Of a stretch of DNA of 64,000 nt, positions 1 to 11,400 are shown piece by piece (positions within the stretch are counted from its first letter, which is position 1; each line of letters starts with the position of its first letter). Position numbers and translations under genes: made by a program. The stretch is from NCBI GenBank assembly GCA_003013855.2, contig PVNU02003862.1, positions 496,001 through 560,000 on the forward strand, written 5' to 3'. The notes beneath the pieces were generated by a model that had not been told where the DNA came from, did no database searches, and worked only from the letters and a program-made list of their open reading frames with translations. This DNA comes from Liriodendron chinense. Taxonomy: Eukaryota; Streptophyta; Magnoliopsida; Magnoliales; Magnoliaceae.

Positions 1-590
1 TAAGCAAATAAAACAAGTGAAAGTACTAAACTACCCCTAAACTAAGCAAAAACGTGTAAATAAGCAAAACTGTGCAAAAGTTCGGGCGCTCGGTCAGGCG
101 CCCGAAGACGTCCAAAAACGTCCAGAGAGTTTCGGGCGCTCGAGAGGCTAAGTTCGGGCGTCCGAAGACAGTGGTCGGGCGCCCGAAATCTTCAGTTCTT
201 CAGTCTTCTTTCCTCATTCTTCCTTCACACGTGCCCTCCCTGGATGGGGTCTTTTATGTGTCTGATCACGTGTGGAGGGTCTTCAGCTCCTCAATAGTCG
301 CCTATCCACAAGAATGGTACTTGTGGATGGCGCTTTCTTCGTTGGTACACTTGAAATGGTCTTGTGTCCTCATCACTTCCCGATCTGAATCTTCATCAGA
401 TTCAACATTCTCCAAATTACGAAGGCTCATATAATAAGGACCAAACACCTCCTATCGAACTTCACTTTTCTTTTTCTGCATGACAACTCGTTTCCCCTTT
501 TACTCATCCAAACTTTGTTGCATCAAGATCATTACCTCTTTTGGCACTTAGGTACTCCCCACGACTTAGCCCTTTCAGTGTGCCAAATGT
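1..590. other. Unassigned left edge with GGGCGCCCGAA repeats
   Basis: No gene recognised. Four variants of a TTCGGGCG(C/T)CCG motif, partly self-complementary, lie between about 80 and 192 in an otherwise AT-rich stretch. Possibly internal sequence of the neighbouring copia remnant, but no gag or integrase segment was recognised. Confidence 0.4.
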
Positions 591-1724
591 TGCTTAAGTC
601 ATAGTTACCTTGTTTGTTGCTCAAGGGGAGTTTGATAAAGTCTATGGGTTGAAGAAGGCAATATATGGGTTCAAACAATCTCCTCGTGCATGGTTTGACA
701 AGTTCAACAATGTATTGTTGGCATATGGGTTGTGGCAAAGTCATGTTGATCATTCTGTTTTCATATGCAAAGGAGTGTCTAGACTAAATTGTTTTGGTTG
801 TATGTGGACAGTATTGTGGTGACATGCAATGACAGTAAATGGAGTGAGGACCTTAAGCGACATCTTCAAGGTGCCTTTCTAATAAAGAACTTGGGTCCAT
901 CTTTGGTATTTCCCTGGGATAGAGGTTAAATTGAAAGAAGATATCAATCTATCTCAAAGAAAGTATGTTATGGATTTACTTGAAGGAACATGTCTCCTCG
1001 GTGCTAAATCCATTGACACGACAACGGATCCAAATCAGAAGCTAGTTGATGACCAAGCGATTTGTTTGAAGATCTAGAATGATGCCGAAGACTGGTTGGA
1101 AAACTCATTTACTTGACTATCACTAGACCTAACATATCATATGTGGTGAGTGTAGCTAGTCAGTTGATGAGTTTTCCTAGAATCTCATATATGGATGCAA
1201 TTGTTAGGATTCTTCAGTATCTTAAAGGAGCTCCAGGTTATTGTATAAGCGACATGATCATCTTCATATTACAAGGTACTTTGATGCAAATTGGCAAGTT
1301 CTCAGGCATTCCACTGCTGGATTCTGCTCATTTGTGGGAGGTACTTTAGTTATTTTGAAGAGAGAAGCATAGTGGTTGCATGGTCTAGTGCTGAAGCCAA
1401 GTATCGAGCATTGACTTACGCCACATGTGAGTTGATGTAATTAAATAAGTTCTAAATGAAATGTAGTTTTCTTTGAATGCACCAATGCTCTTGTTTTGTC
1501 GTAATCAAGTGGCCGCTCATATTGCATCCGACACGGTTTTTCATGAGAGACTTAAGCATATTGAGGTTGACTGCCATTTCATATGAGAGAAGGTCTTTAG
1601 TGGTGAAAATTCTCTGCACGGTATGTTAGATCTCAAGATCAGCTAGCTGATGAATTTATTAAAGCTCTCGAGAGAAATCAGTTTAGAATGTTTCTTCATA
1701 TACATGCTCCAGCTTGAGGGAAAA
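590..1724 (+). mobile_element. Ty1/copia-type pol remnant (RT and RNase H), degenerate
   Basis: Shifting + frames read EFDKVYGLKKAIYGFKQSPR and AWFDKFNNVL (reverse transcriptase), a degraded YVD-type catalytic block near 800-830, then TITRPNISYVVSVASQLMSF and RILQYLKGAPG (RT connection), and SSAEAKYRALTYATCEL (RNase H) near 1390-1435. It ends LADEFIKALERNQF near 1645-1690, the usual end of copia pol. Frameshifts and stops show a dead copy. No gag, protease or integrase was recognised upstream, so it is truncated or extends beyond the left edge. Confidence 0.88.
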
Positions 1725-1914
1725 TGTTGAAGTTATGAACATGCAGACTGTACTATCCTATGGCCCACCTGGATGTAATCTGGATAGCACACTTGTACAG
1801 TCATCTTATGTCGAGTCCTACGGCATATTCATCAATTTGTAACAAGTGAGGGGCATTTAGGGTATTTTTGGTTTTTCTATATTAAAGTAAATAAATGCAA
1901 GGGAGGTGGGAACA
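1725..1914 (+). repeat. Probable 3' LTR of the copia remnant, 5' part
   Basis: Directly after the pol end and a purine-rich tract (CTTGAGGGAAAA), sequence starts with TGTTGAAG, as expected for an LTR. The 3' limit is not clear because a SINE is inserted at 1915 and microsatellites follow. Confidence 0.55.
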
Positions 1915-2063
1915 TCCAACTTTTTTTTTGACAACACAGGGTCCCCTCCCCATTTTGAGGCGAGACTATTCCCTTCAAATGCACGCAATCACCCGCCACC
2001 ACATGCATTAGGTAATGCCGGGGAGGGGAGTCGAACCCACATTTGTAGGGAGCGTCCAACTTT
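1915..2063 (-). mobile_element. tRNA-derived SINE, family 1 (5'-truncated), with TSD TCCAACTTT
   Basis: Element at 1924-2054 between direct repeats TCCAACTTT (1915-1923, 2055-2063). On the minus strand it has a B-box-like GGTTCGACTCC followed by a body shared with the copy at 55411-55616, and its tail is at the left. The A-box half is missing here. Confidence 0.75.
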
Positions 2064-2079
2064 AATCCTCCTCCTCTTC

Positions 2080-2082
<3 letters not shown>

Positions 2083-2156
<74 letters not shown>
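2083..2156. repeat. Compound (CT)n(CA)n microsatellite
   Basis: About 40 bases of CT repeat run directly into about 36 bases of CA repeat. Confidence 0.97.
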
Positions 2157-2158
<2 letters not shown>

Positions 2159-2399
2159 CTTTTCATAAATTGCAATTCAATTCAATGGTACAACCTAAAG
2201 CTTCATTGCGGAAGATTCTTTGCTTTGAAGCCGCTGCTGTGACGTGATTGTTCTTCTTCTCATTCTTCTTACGTTTTCAGGTTGACTTCTTTGTCCTTAT
2301 GATTGAACTAAAAGTCAATATTGCTATTTAAACATACTTTCTTTTCAGGTCATTGTCCAATCCAATACTTTTTAAAAGAATAAAAGGAAAAAAAAAAGG

Positions 2400-2953
2400 G
2401 ATCGAATAAAGTGCCCCACTGAAGGTGGCGGCTTTTGGTTGGCTAGCAGGCAAGAATAAAGTGCTAACGGTAGATAATCTTTGTAAGCGGAATATGTGAA
2501 CGTTTGCTTGATGTGCTACAAGGATGCTGAATCGGTGGACCACTTATTCATGCATTGTGTTTTTGTCAAAGAAGTGTGGGGTCTTCTCCAATCCTTCGGG
2601 GTTCTTTGGGTGTTCCCGAAGACGATTATTGAACTTCTCATTGCTTGGCATGGTGGGGGGATGGTGAAAGAGAAACTAAAGGTGTGGCGTTTAAGTTTAT
2701 TAGCAATTCTATGGGCTTTATGGTGGGAAAGAAATCAACGATGTTTCAACAACAAAAAGAGTGGGCCAATGCAATTTTTCCATAGGGCAATGCTCAATTT
2801 GAAGGATTGGGGGACGTAGAGATAGCTATACCTGTTTTTATGTTCCTTAGGGGGAGTTTGGGGTCGGGTCGTGTTCTTCTTTGTATATTTGTATCTATGT
2901 ATTCTTCGGCTTCGGTCTTTTATATATACCATCAACGTTCAAAAAAAAAAAAA
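2400..2953 (+). mobile_element. 5'-truncated L1-type LINE, 3' end with poly(A)
   Basis: Encodes the C-terminal zinc-binding region of plant L1 ORF2: KVAAFGWLAGKNKVLTVDNL (with stop/frameshift), then CLMCYKDAESVDHLFMHCVF and ILWALWWERNQRCF. A 3' UTR and a 13-A tail end at 2953. Similar GGGAT(C/T)GAA words on both sides (near 2398 and 2954) may be a decayed TSD. Confidence 0.85.
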
Positions 2954-3065
2954 GGGATTGAAACTGAGAAATAAAAGGAAAAAGGGATCAAAACTGAGAG
3001 TAAACAGCCTCAAAAAATCCATACTGATCAGACGATCCCAACCATCTAGTTAGTGGCGTACAAAA

Positions 3066-3166
3066 TAGAGGATTAGCTGGTAGACACTGTAGTCTGTGTG
3101 ATTGATCCAGGGTTCAATCCCTGGTAGTTTTACTTTCAAAAAAATAAATAAATAATTAGAGGATTA
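3066..3166 (+). mobile_element. Very short tRNA-derived SINE with intact T-arm and TSD TAGAGGATTA
   Basis: Direct repeats TAGAGGATTA at 3066-3075 and 3157-3166 bracket about 81 bp. The insert contains a D-arm/A-box-like start and a perfect T-arm (stem CCAGG/CCTGG, loop GTTCAATC), then a T-rich stretch and an (AAAT)n tail. Reads as a retroposed tRNA-like sequence rather than a functional tRNA gene. Confidence 0.75.
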
Positions 3167-4200
3167 TTCGTAACAGATAGGCCTAGCCATGGATGTTTAG
3201 AACCATATGATGATTGTGAGTTTTACTCAGTTGGGGAAAGAGAAGACTGGACCCAATTGCCGGTTCAGGTAGCTGATGTGAATGCCAACAAGTTCAAATG
3301 CAACTGTGCATTCGAAGTTTGCCATACACAGTCCACTAGATGATTACTAAAAGAGAAAACTGTAATGCTGTAATCCAACCTAGAAGTATTCGTGAGGGGT
3401 GTTTGTGGGGCTACCTAACCTCTATAACATTGTCATTGTTTTTGCAATTATTAACAATGCCAGTCTCTGCAGGGATATGCTTAATCCAGTTGAATGTTGC
3501 TGGCATTTACCTGGATTTCATGTGTATGATTGTGCTAAATCAACCCAAAAGCACATAATGGATTCCAGTTTCAAATGCCAAATGTTTATGTGAAACAAGA
3601 TAAAACCACATCAATATTTCATGCCTAGGATCGTATGATTCCTGTTGAATCAACCGAAAACCACATAATATTGGATTCCAGTATCAAGTGCCAGCCTTTT
3701 TTTTTTCAACAGAACGACAAAAAGACGTGTTTGTTTGAGTGACATGATGAATCTGCATGTTTCTCATGAGGCTTGCTATTATTTTATTCTAGGGAAACAA
3801 CTGATGCTCAAGGTTGCTGAGTTAGTCCCAAAGCACCCTGGGAGGACCACGAAACAGGAGCCTTCAGTGACTTCTACTACAGGAACTTCCAAGCCGGGGA
3901 AGGGCGGAAGAAGGAAGAAATGATAAACTGGTTTCTCAAATGATGGAAGGCGTCTTCTGCCTGTTGCTTTGCATTGAAATCTAGAGTTACATTCATGGTG
4001 CCGGAACTTCCAAGGCAGGGAAGGGCAGAAGAAAGAAGAAACTATAATTGGTTTCCCAAATGATGTCGAAGGACATGTTTGCATTGAAACACATGGTAAC
4101 GTTCATACTAGGTTTTGAATTTCTCAACAAAATCGAGCATTTTTCTTCTTTGGAATGTTGTTTTTCCTTGGAATAGCTGAGGGTCCGTTTGGGTAGGATT
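3167..4200 (+). other. Possible host-gene fragments, unrecognised
   Basis: I do not recognise this gene, but several pieces look coding-like: EFYSVGEREDWTQLPVQVAD with NKFKCNCAFEVCHTQ near 3215-3335, and a short frame ending VAELVPKHPGRTTKQEPS then KPGKGGRRKK at 3800-3923, preceded by a possible AG. A near-duplicate of the KPGKG segment lies at 3998-4045, and GGATTCCAGT words repeat near 3558 and 3670. It could be the 3' end of an unknown gene, a pseudogene or captured sequence. No full frame is present. Confidence 0.25.
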
Positions 4201-4732
4201 CCACGAAATTGGGATTTAAGCCTAATCTTGATTTTGGCAGATACCATCCTTCCATGTCAGATTCGTCTTGTTGAAGTTTTGTTAATTACAATTATGGAAG
4301 TTTTAGAGAGAGAAAAAAAAAAAAAACTAAGGCCCTGTTTGGATGACAGTTCTGAAATTAGTTACTAAAAAGCTTGAAATGTGGAAAGTAGCTTCTTAAA
4401 ATTCGTTTATCTAAAAATGTTGTTTGGGTGACAATGTCCATCTTATGTTTTTTCAATTGTAATGCCATTTGGAGCCCAATAATCAATCTAGTATGTCTTA
4501 AAATCTCATTAAGTGGTCCTTAGCCACCTTGGATTTAGATTTTTAACTTGAGAATCCTAGTCTAGGATTTTCAATATGTAAGATTTTCATTCTCTGTTGT
4601 ATTTTGGCTGCTTAGGTTTTCAATCCTATGGAATCTAGGAACTGCGTTTGGCAGGAACTGTGTTTGGCAACCTACATTTAAAAAAGAAAAAGAAAAAAAA
4701 AAAAGAGGTCACTTTATAGAGAAGAGCAAGCA
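4201..4732. other. AT-rich sequence without recognised gene
   Basis: Contains GGCCCTGTTTGGAT and GTGTTTGGCA words typical of plant MITE ends, plus short A-rich tracts, but no matched pair of termini was found. Confidence 0.4.
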
Positions 4733-5512
4733 GTTGTAAGTAGAGGTGGGCAACGATCAGGGCCGAGCCAAGTTAGCCCTAGTTTGGTTTGGCTTGTTTT
4801 TGTGCCACCCTAGTTTGTGGATCGGCCTGGTTTGGGTTTCGAGCCAACCCATGTGGCCCGAGTTTGGTTTGCTCTAGCAAAATCTGGTTACACGGATCGA
4901 TTTGATAAAAAAAATTCAAACCGGGCCGGGCCAAGTTCGAACAGGTGGCAGTTCTTTTATCTGTTTGTTTGTTTAAATAGAAAAGAATTTAAAGAGTTGG
5001 AAAAAAAAGAATTTAAAGATTTGGAAAAAAAAAAATTACATTAGTATTTTACGACATGATGTTTAACATCTTCCCAAGGAGAAGTGCAACTTCAAAATAG
5101 ACATCTAAGAGCCTTTTTCCAAACAAAAGTACACAAACATAATTTTACAAGTGCAAGGAAACAATGTGCATTCATGTACATGTATTATGTACTATCCATG
5201 TCATGATGTATGTGTATTATCTACGTTGTCCATCTGTTTTTACATACCATTTTAGGACAAATGGAATTGTATCCAAAGCTCGAGTGGATCACACCATCGG
5301 AAACAGTGTGCCTACAATCTACTAGTTGAATCAAGCAGAATCAAACAGAGCTGAATCAAATCAAGCCGAGTCAGTACTGCCCTAGTTTTAGCTTGGTTTG
5401 TTTTTCCAAACGAGCTTGATTCTATTTGAACCAATCCAAGCTGAACTTTTTCAAAACCAATCTGAGCCGAGCTTTCGAGCTGGCTTGGTTTGTGCCCAAC
5501 TCTAGTTGTGAG
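4733..5512. mobile_element. Non-autonomous hAT-type element, 764 bp, with 8-bp TSD
   Basis: Element at 4741-5504 starts TAGAGGTGGGCAACGATC and ends with the inverted match GTGCCCAACTCTA. Flanking 8-mers are GTTGTAAG (4733-4740) and GTTGTGAG (5505-5512), one mismatch. Subterminal GCCGAGCC/GGCTTGG-type repeats occur at both ends. No transposase frame. Confidence 0.82.
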
Positions 5513-5801
5513 AGTTGAGAGAATTGAAAATCCTTGAATTTTACAAACCACCTTTTAGAAAGGAATACAAAAGGGAAAAAGGGCCCCTTTTTTTAGGAAT
5601 TGTAATCCAAAGGGTCTGTTTGGATTGTGAGAAAGAATTAAAAAAAAAAAAAAGAAGAAGAAGAAAATGGATGACTTTTTTGCTACCGGACGTTTCATAA
5701 TGTTTGGGTAGCAAAGGAAGCATTGAATTTCAAAATACAATTGAATTCTCACGTACGAAATATGAGGCAACTTTGGTAGAGCTTTATTTGAATTTTCACC
5801 T

Positions 5802-5808
<7 letters not shown>

Positions 5809-5859
<51 letters not shown>
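5809..5859. repeat. (AT)n microsatellite
   Basis: An uninterrupted run of roughly 45-50 bases of alternating AT. Confidence 0.97.
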
Positions 5860-5860
<1 letters not shown>

Positions 5861-8308
5861 AAATCATTGTTGAATAATCACGGCGCTTCTATGCGGATTT
5901 GAAATCCACCAAAATCAAGGGTGCTACACACAACTTGCATTCGAAATCCAGATTGCAAATCCTATCTGCCCAAAATCCATGCTGAACTTCTATGGGTGGC
6001 TGGGATCTTCCAATCTCAGGTGGATGCCACATCCACTTTTTTGTTCATGGAGATGGGTTGATGTGTAGCCAGCAAAACTTCACCTGCATTGTGGTTGGGC
6101 TAGATTTAGAACCATATGATGGTTCACCACCATTTCAAAAATGGTAGTGAAGTCATCCATTATACACATGGCGTAGTTGTACAACAATCCATACCTTCCA
6201 AATAGCTGGCCCATCACCTTTTTACTTTTAACCATCCATTTGATAACCATCCATTTGATAACCATCAATTGGATGGTTAAGATCAGTCGATGAATGTGTG
6301 GTTTGAGATTTGGATAGCTGTACACGAGTGCCACATGTGGGGAAGTCGCCACCATGTACAAAATGGCAGTCGATCGACTGTCATTGGAGTCTACAACGAG
6401 GGTAGTTTGCCACAATTTAAAAAAAAAAATGGTGGTGACTCTTCTACTATGTACATGGCATAGTGGTGAAACAATCCAACCCGTTCAAATCCTCGGCCCC
6501 TATTGGATGGAGCATTAGATGATATTAATAATCTGATTTTGCCCTTTTGAGCTACTCCATTATTTTACTCTTAACCATCTATGCGGACCAATTAGATAGG
6601 ATTGCTTGAAGTCAGATTCTTGAGATATTGGCCGTCCACGACATGGCCCATGCAACTCGTACAAGTCAACTCAGACTCCGTTGCATCTGATTTGGCACCG
6701 TGAGTTGGGATTGAGAACGAAAGATTACTCGACCTGGAGTTACAACTCGGCTCTGGACAGAACAACTTGGCCTGAGTCGGTTGAGAACGAAAGGTGACTC
6801 AACTCGGCCGAGTCATAACTCGGTTCTCTGCCTATTTCCACATGAATGAGAAGTAACTGGAAAGCATGTCAGCCAAACAAGCCATTAACTCTTGTTTGCG
6901 TACTTAAACACAGTTTAAAGCTGTTCCATCGGCATCCAAACAGGTGATTAGAGATTAGGATATGTAACTGTAAACTCAGATAACCACAGAACAGCAACAA
7001 GGAGATCCGGTATTTGAAATACCCCAAGTTCAACATCATGTATGGGCCATGCCTCAAACTTATCGTATGATCTAGCCACACGATCGATGGTTTGCAAATG
7101 GCCTGTTTTTTATGTGGACAAGATTGATCGACCGGATTCGGCACTCTAGGTCTGAAGGGGAAGCCACATGAACAGTTTGCAAAACCATGAGGTGGGAGTT
7201 GGTGGGGCCGAGCTTGTTGGCCAATCAATGATCATCCATTTCATTCCCTGAATGTTTTCTTTAAATTTCATATTTTGGATTATGAGCCATAAAATCCCCA
7301 CCGTTCATCTGACTGGTGTATGGAACTGTTTGATTTGGATGAGCCATTGTGCCGACAGTGAAGGTCCACATGTACTGTCAATGGGCCAGAAAAAAATAGA
7401 AAAAAAATTAGTAGACCAGCACCAGCAGAGCCCTCCAAAAGGCTGACCCCACCATGAATATCACGGCTCAATCATCAGGCTGTCGTGAACCAGCCCTGAT
7501 GGTTGGGCTATGCCCATTCACTGCAGGCACTGCAAGAAGTGCTTTGTGCATGTCTGATTTGTGGACCATCCATAGTTTTTGTATGGTGCAGACCAGCTTG
7601 ATTTCTGCATCAATGACTGTGATGGCGGGGCCCACACGATCAATGCTTATGCCAGTTGAGGCCATTTTACCAGTCGACCAAGAATCCCTACCTGCCTGCG
7701 TGGGCCGTCCTCGTTGCTAGAGGTCTATAAATTGGCCAGTTTATCTACATTTAAGATTTTACAGGAATTTCTTACAAACTAGAAATGCGAACAGTGTGCA
7801 TCTCCAGCAATTTCTCATATAATAAACTCCAAATTTATGTTCAGGGAAACCTACAGCCTCCGTTTGGATGTACCTACTAGTCATCATTGGTTTTGATTTC
7901 CCACCTTTCCACCCATCAAACTCTTTTGAGGGGACATCCAAACACGACCTTATTCCCTCACTTTGCAATCCAATACCACAGCCTCAAAACCAGAGGGAGA
8001 GCTCGCGCATGAACGATGCATACTGTAGCTGGGGTGCACAAACCTTCAGCCACACATTCACAGTTTTACACAGCAGGTGAGAATCCCAACAGGCATTCCA
8101 TGATGCAATGTCCAAAATCCCATTTTGAAATGCCTAAGGAGATTCCCGCCCATTGTTGACGGATGGTTGGAGGTTTAGTGCACACCCAACTCAGCGTGCA
8201 TCATGTACACCAAGGTGAGACCCAATAAAATGCTCTAATAAATTACTTGCAACATATAAGAGAATTACAAAAGGAGTATAAATGAAGATAAAAATAATAA
8301 TTAGTATA
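5860..8308. other. Intergenic sequence downstream of CstF-77
   Basis: No gene supported. Holds short tandem CCATTTGATAACCAT units near 6233-6265, ACTCGGC/GAGTCGG-type words near 6650-6840, and dispersed sequence resembling that in the gene's introns. The CstF-77 3' UTR and poly(A) site should fall just below 8309, in the AT-rich 8220-8308 stretch, but no single signal can be fixed. Confidence 0.5.
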
Positions 8309-8475
8309 TCAATCTGTGCTCCCAGATGGTTCAGCCGACAATGCACTCCCCCCAGATGCTGCCGAGCCGGTTTGTGAGCTGCTCACTCCTCGGGCCCTTT
8401 GAATCTGTCGAATCCTGAAAACATCTCGGGGCAGTGGCCGACTCTGTACAGATGCCGACTCATCTTCTTCTTGCC
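8309..8475 (-). CDS. CSTF77: CstF-77 exon R (C-terminus and stop)
   Basis: 167 nt including the TGA at 8311-8309; acceptor CAACAG. Encodes QEEDESASVQSRPLPRDVFR, then IRQIQRARGVSSSQTG and an S/G-rich end closing PSGSTD. The PLP-DVFR-RQ-RARG pattern is characteristic of plant CstF-77 C-termini. The 3' UTR lies below 8309. Confidence 0.95.
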
Positions 8476-11400
8476 CTGTTGAAAAATTCATCCAATCACG
8501 AGCATGCAGGAGCCTTGGATAAGGAATGACACTGTTGCAATCTTATATGACCATTTCCCCACTTTGAACAAACCATGCCTGAGATTGGGTGATCCAGGCT
8601 GCTGATATCATGACCCCCACAATGGATGGACTTCACTCCAAATATCTCCTCAATGTACAGTCCTAACTCTCTGATTAGTGGTGCATGAAATATAGCATAG
8701 TCCACATTCATCTGAGAACAGAGGTCAGGTTGCTAGGACCTTCAAACCCAAGGTGGGCAATCAAATCAACAGTCCAAATAACCCAACCACAGGCCCTACT
8801 CATGCAAATAGAATCTGAGGATGCAGTACATATCCTTGGCTGAGGATCATATAAATCATCATGAAGAACTCAAGGATACCCAAAAAAAATCACGTATAGA
8901 GGAGAGCAGAACATAACGTACTTTCAAGATCTTTCCTTTTTCCTGAATGGGGTTGCCTGAAAGACGAATCGTTTTGGTTCGAGCGTGCTTTGTTTGATCC
9001 AGAAAGGTCGCTCGTGCTTGGACCAGGGCCCACTGGTAATTGATGTGGCAGAGGAGCCAGTTTTCCCATATTTCCACTTGCCACATTGCCTTGCAACAAA
9101 ATAGATAATACTACATCCACGTCTGGAGATGGCCCTGCCATTTTGGGAAAAAAGATCAAAGATCGAAAACCAAATACTGAAAGTTGAGACATTACTCCTT
9201 CCTAAACCAATCTGAACTCTAAAATGGGGAATAAATGTCACCAGGGACCATAGAAGCTGGACTTGATATTCAACAATCAACACCAAACAGAGACCCAACT
9301 CATGTGTGGAGTTCATGATTTAAATCCACTGCTTTATCAGAATGTCTTAAACAGTGGGAGATGTTTCCGCTTTTGTGGAATGCTCTTCTTCAAAGCACCA
9401 AAAATGGGCACTCCCCAAAAGCTTGCATACACAGCCCACATGCGAGATCTGATCTGGCATGTTCATCAAGAAGGCACTCTATAGTGAATGTGTAAATTGA
9501 ATATGATTTGATTACCTTTTTTAACCATGAGCTGAAGAGTGGACTGGCCTTATTTTCGGTCTAGGGCACATTCAGCAATTCATGATTCATATGCACAGCT
9601 TTTATCAAATGTCTTGATGCATAAATATAAAAGGTTTAAAAGATGTCGAACATGAAATTTTATACTAGCAAAGTTCTTCAAAATATTAGAGCTGCTTTCT
9701 CCATGCACCCGATTATAACAAGAACAACTAAAAGAATTACAAAATAGACTCAAAAAAAAAAAAAAAAAAAATCTTGAAAAAGACAACTGTCACAATTCTA
9801 AGCCCGAATTCCAATTCTACTAAATCTCTGCAATCACCACCACCACCATCATTATATCATTGTCCCAACTAATCCTGTTTGTATGGGAACTGTCATTATT
9901 GTTCGGCTAAGTTTGATGACCAGCAACCCACCCTGGCTGGAGAGCGCTGGCATGCGGCTACCAGGCACTTGAAAAGATCCTACTAAAACTAGAAGATAAT
10001 AAAATGACAACTGTCTATACGCTAATCATAAATGAGAAGTTCTAATAGAACATGAATGAAAAGACAATCATAAGCAAACCATCCACCCAATATGATAGTG
10101 AAACTACATTCAAGAAATAAAATCAGCAATAGTGATCATGTACCTTCAACAGCTGGTAAGTGTGCTATAAATGTCACCAATGCTGGCGGCAGTACTTTCA
10201 ATATATCGTCGAGTCCCTTCATTGTTCCGGAACTGGCTAAAGCTACATTGTTACTAGTCGTTATTGGGGCTGAAACAGCTGGGAGTCCAGGTGCTGTTGC
10301 ATTTGGAAGAAATCCAGAACCTACAGTGGAGCAAGATGAACTGCTGATTTAGAAACTATACAATATATCAAGATTTGCTGCAGCAAATGCAGTTTGCACA
10401 TCCACCCATGTATACAAAATTAGATAAAGAGGATGCTGCTACAAAACCAGACAAGGACACTGTCTGTTCGACACAGAGAGTCTGAGACATTGGATCTGTT
10501 TAAGCCACGCTATGCGGCTGTCCTCCAGTCATTATGGCTGAACAACTTGATGAGGCAAAACACGTGATTCTGAGATTTTTGTAACCTTTAATAAGTTATT
10601 TCCGACACCCATCTCTCATCTGCCATTGTGACAGCTGTAAGCCTTAAAACATCTTTTCTCATATGTGGACGGGTTGACCTCTTCTATAGGATATGAAATT
10701 CTATCTCAGAGGTTTTTTGAAAGCAATATATAAATATGAAGAAGAAGATTTCTTACTGGGTTTCTGCCTAGGATCATATATCACCATCCGAGAGGTATCT
10801 GGGTAAAGAATTTTTGTTGATGATGCAGGCGTCTTTGAATTAGTCGCCATTCCGAGTGAACCCTTCTCCATACCTGAAACAGTATTCATTCAATCTTACC
10901 ATCCTTGAAGAATTGCAGTACTTTGAAATCATTATAGAAGGAATGGAAGATGTTTACCTACGGAACCAGTTCCATATGGGAGAGTTGATTTGTCGACTTT
11001 CTTATTCATATTTTTAGCAAGCCACTGAAAAAAGAAAACATCCCAGCATCAGTAATTAGATTATAAAGGAGTAATCGCTCTCTCCCTTCCTATTCCCACC
11101 CAACCCCGGATCAGTTGCTTTGGTCCGGTATCCCTGCCAGCCATCCTTTTTTGCACATCATGCTAAGTACCTTGCTAGCTTAACCCTTTTTTTTTTTTTT
11201 TTTTGGCCAAATGCTTGGGGAGGTTGCTGGTAACCCTGTTGTTGGTTTGGTCCTCCGGGGCTGACCGTCGGCCATAAATGTCGGTTAACCAACTGAACCT
11301 CACTCGCTGGATTTTGATCCGGGTGCCAGTGCGTCCTGCAGAACCACTTTTTTTTGTAGGTGCTGATGTTTGAGTGGTGGAAGAGGATGCACTTGAGGGA

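Noticed and set aside
3076..3145. Functional tRNA gene
   Set aside because: Only the T-arm is complete; no acceptor or anticodon stem can be formed, and TSDs plus an A-rich tail show retroposition.
10321..10352. Upstream acceptors for CstF-77 exon P near 10335-10360
   Set aside because: They put the exon out of phase with exon O or create an immediate stop; the CTGTAG acceptor at 10321-10322 keeps the frame.
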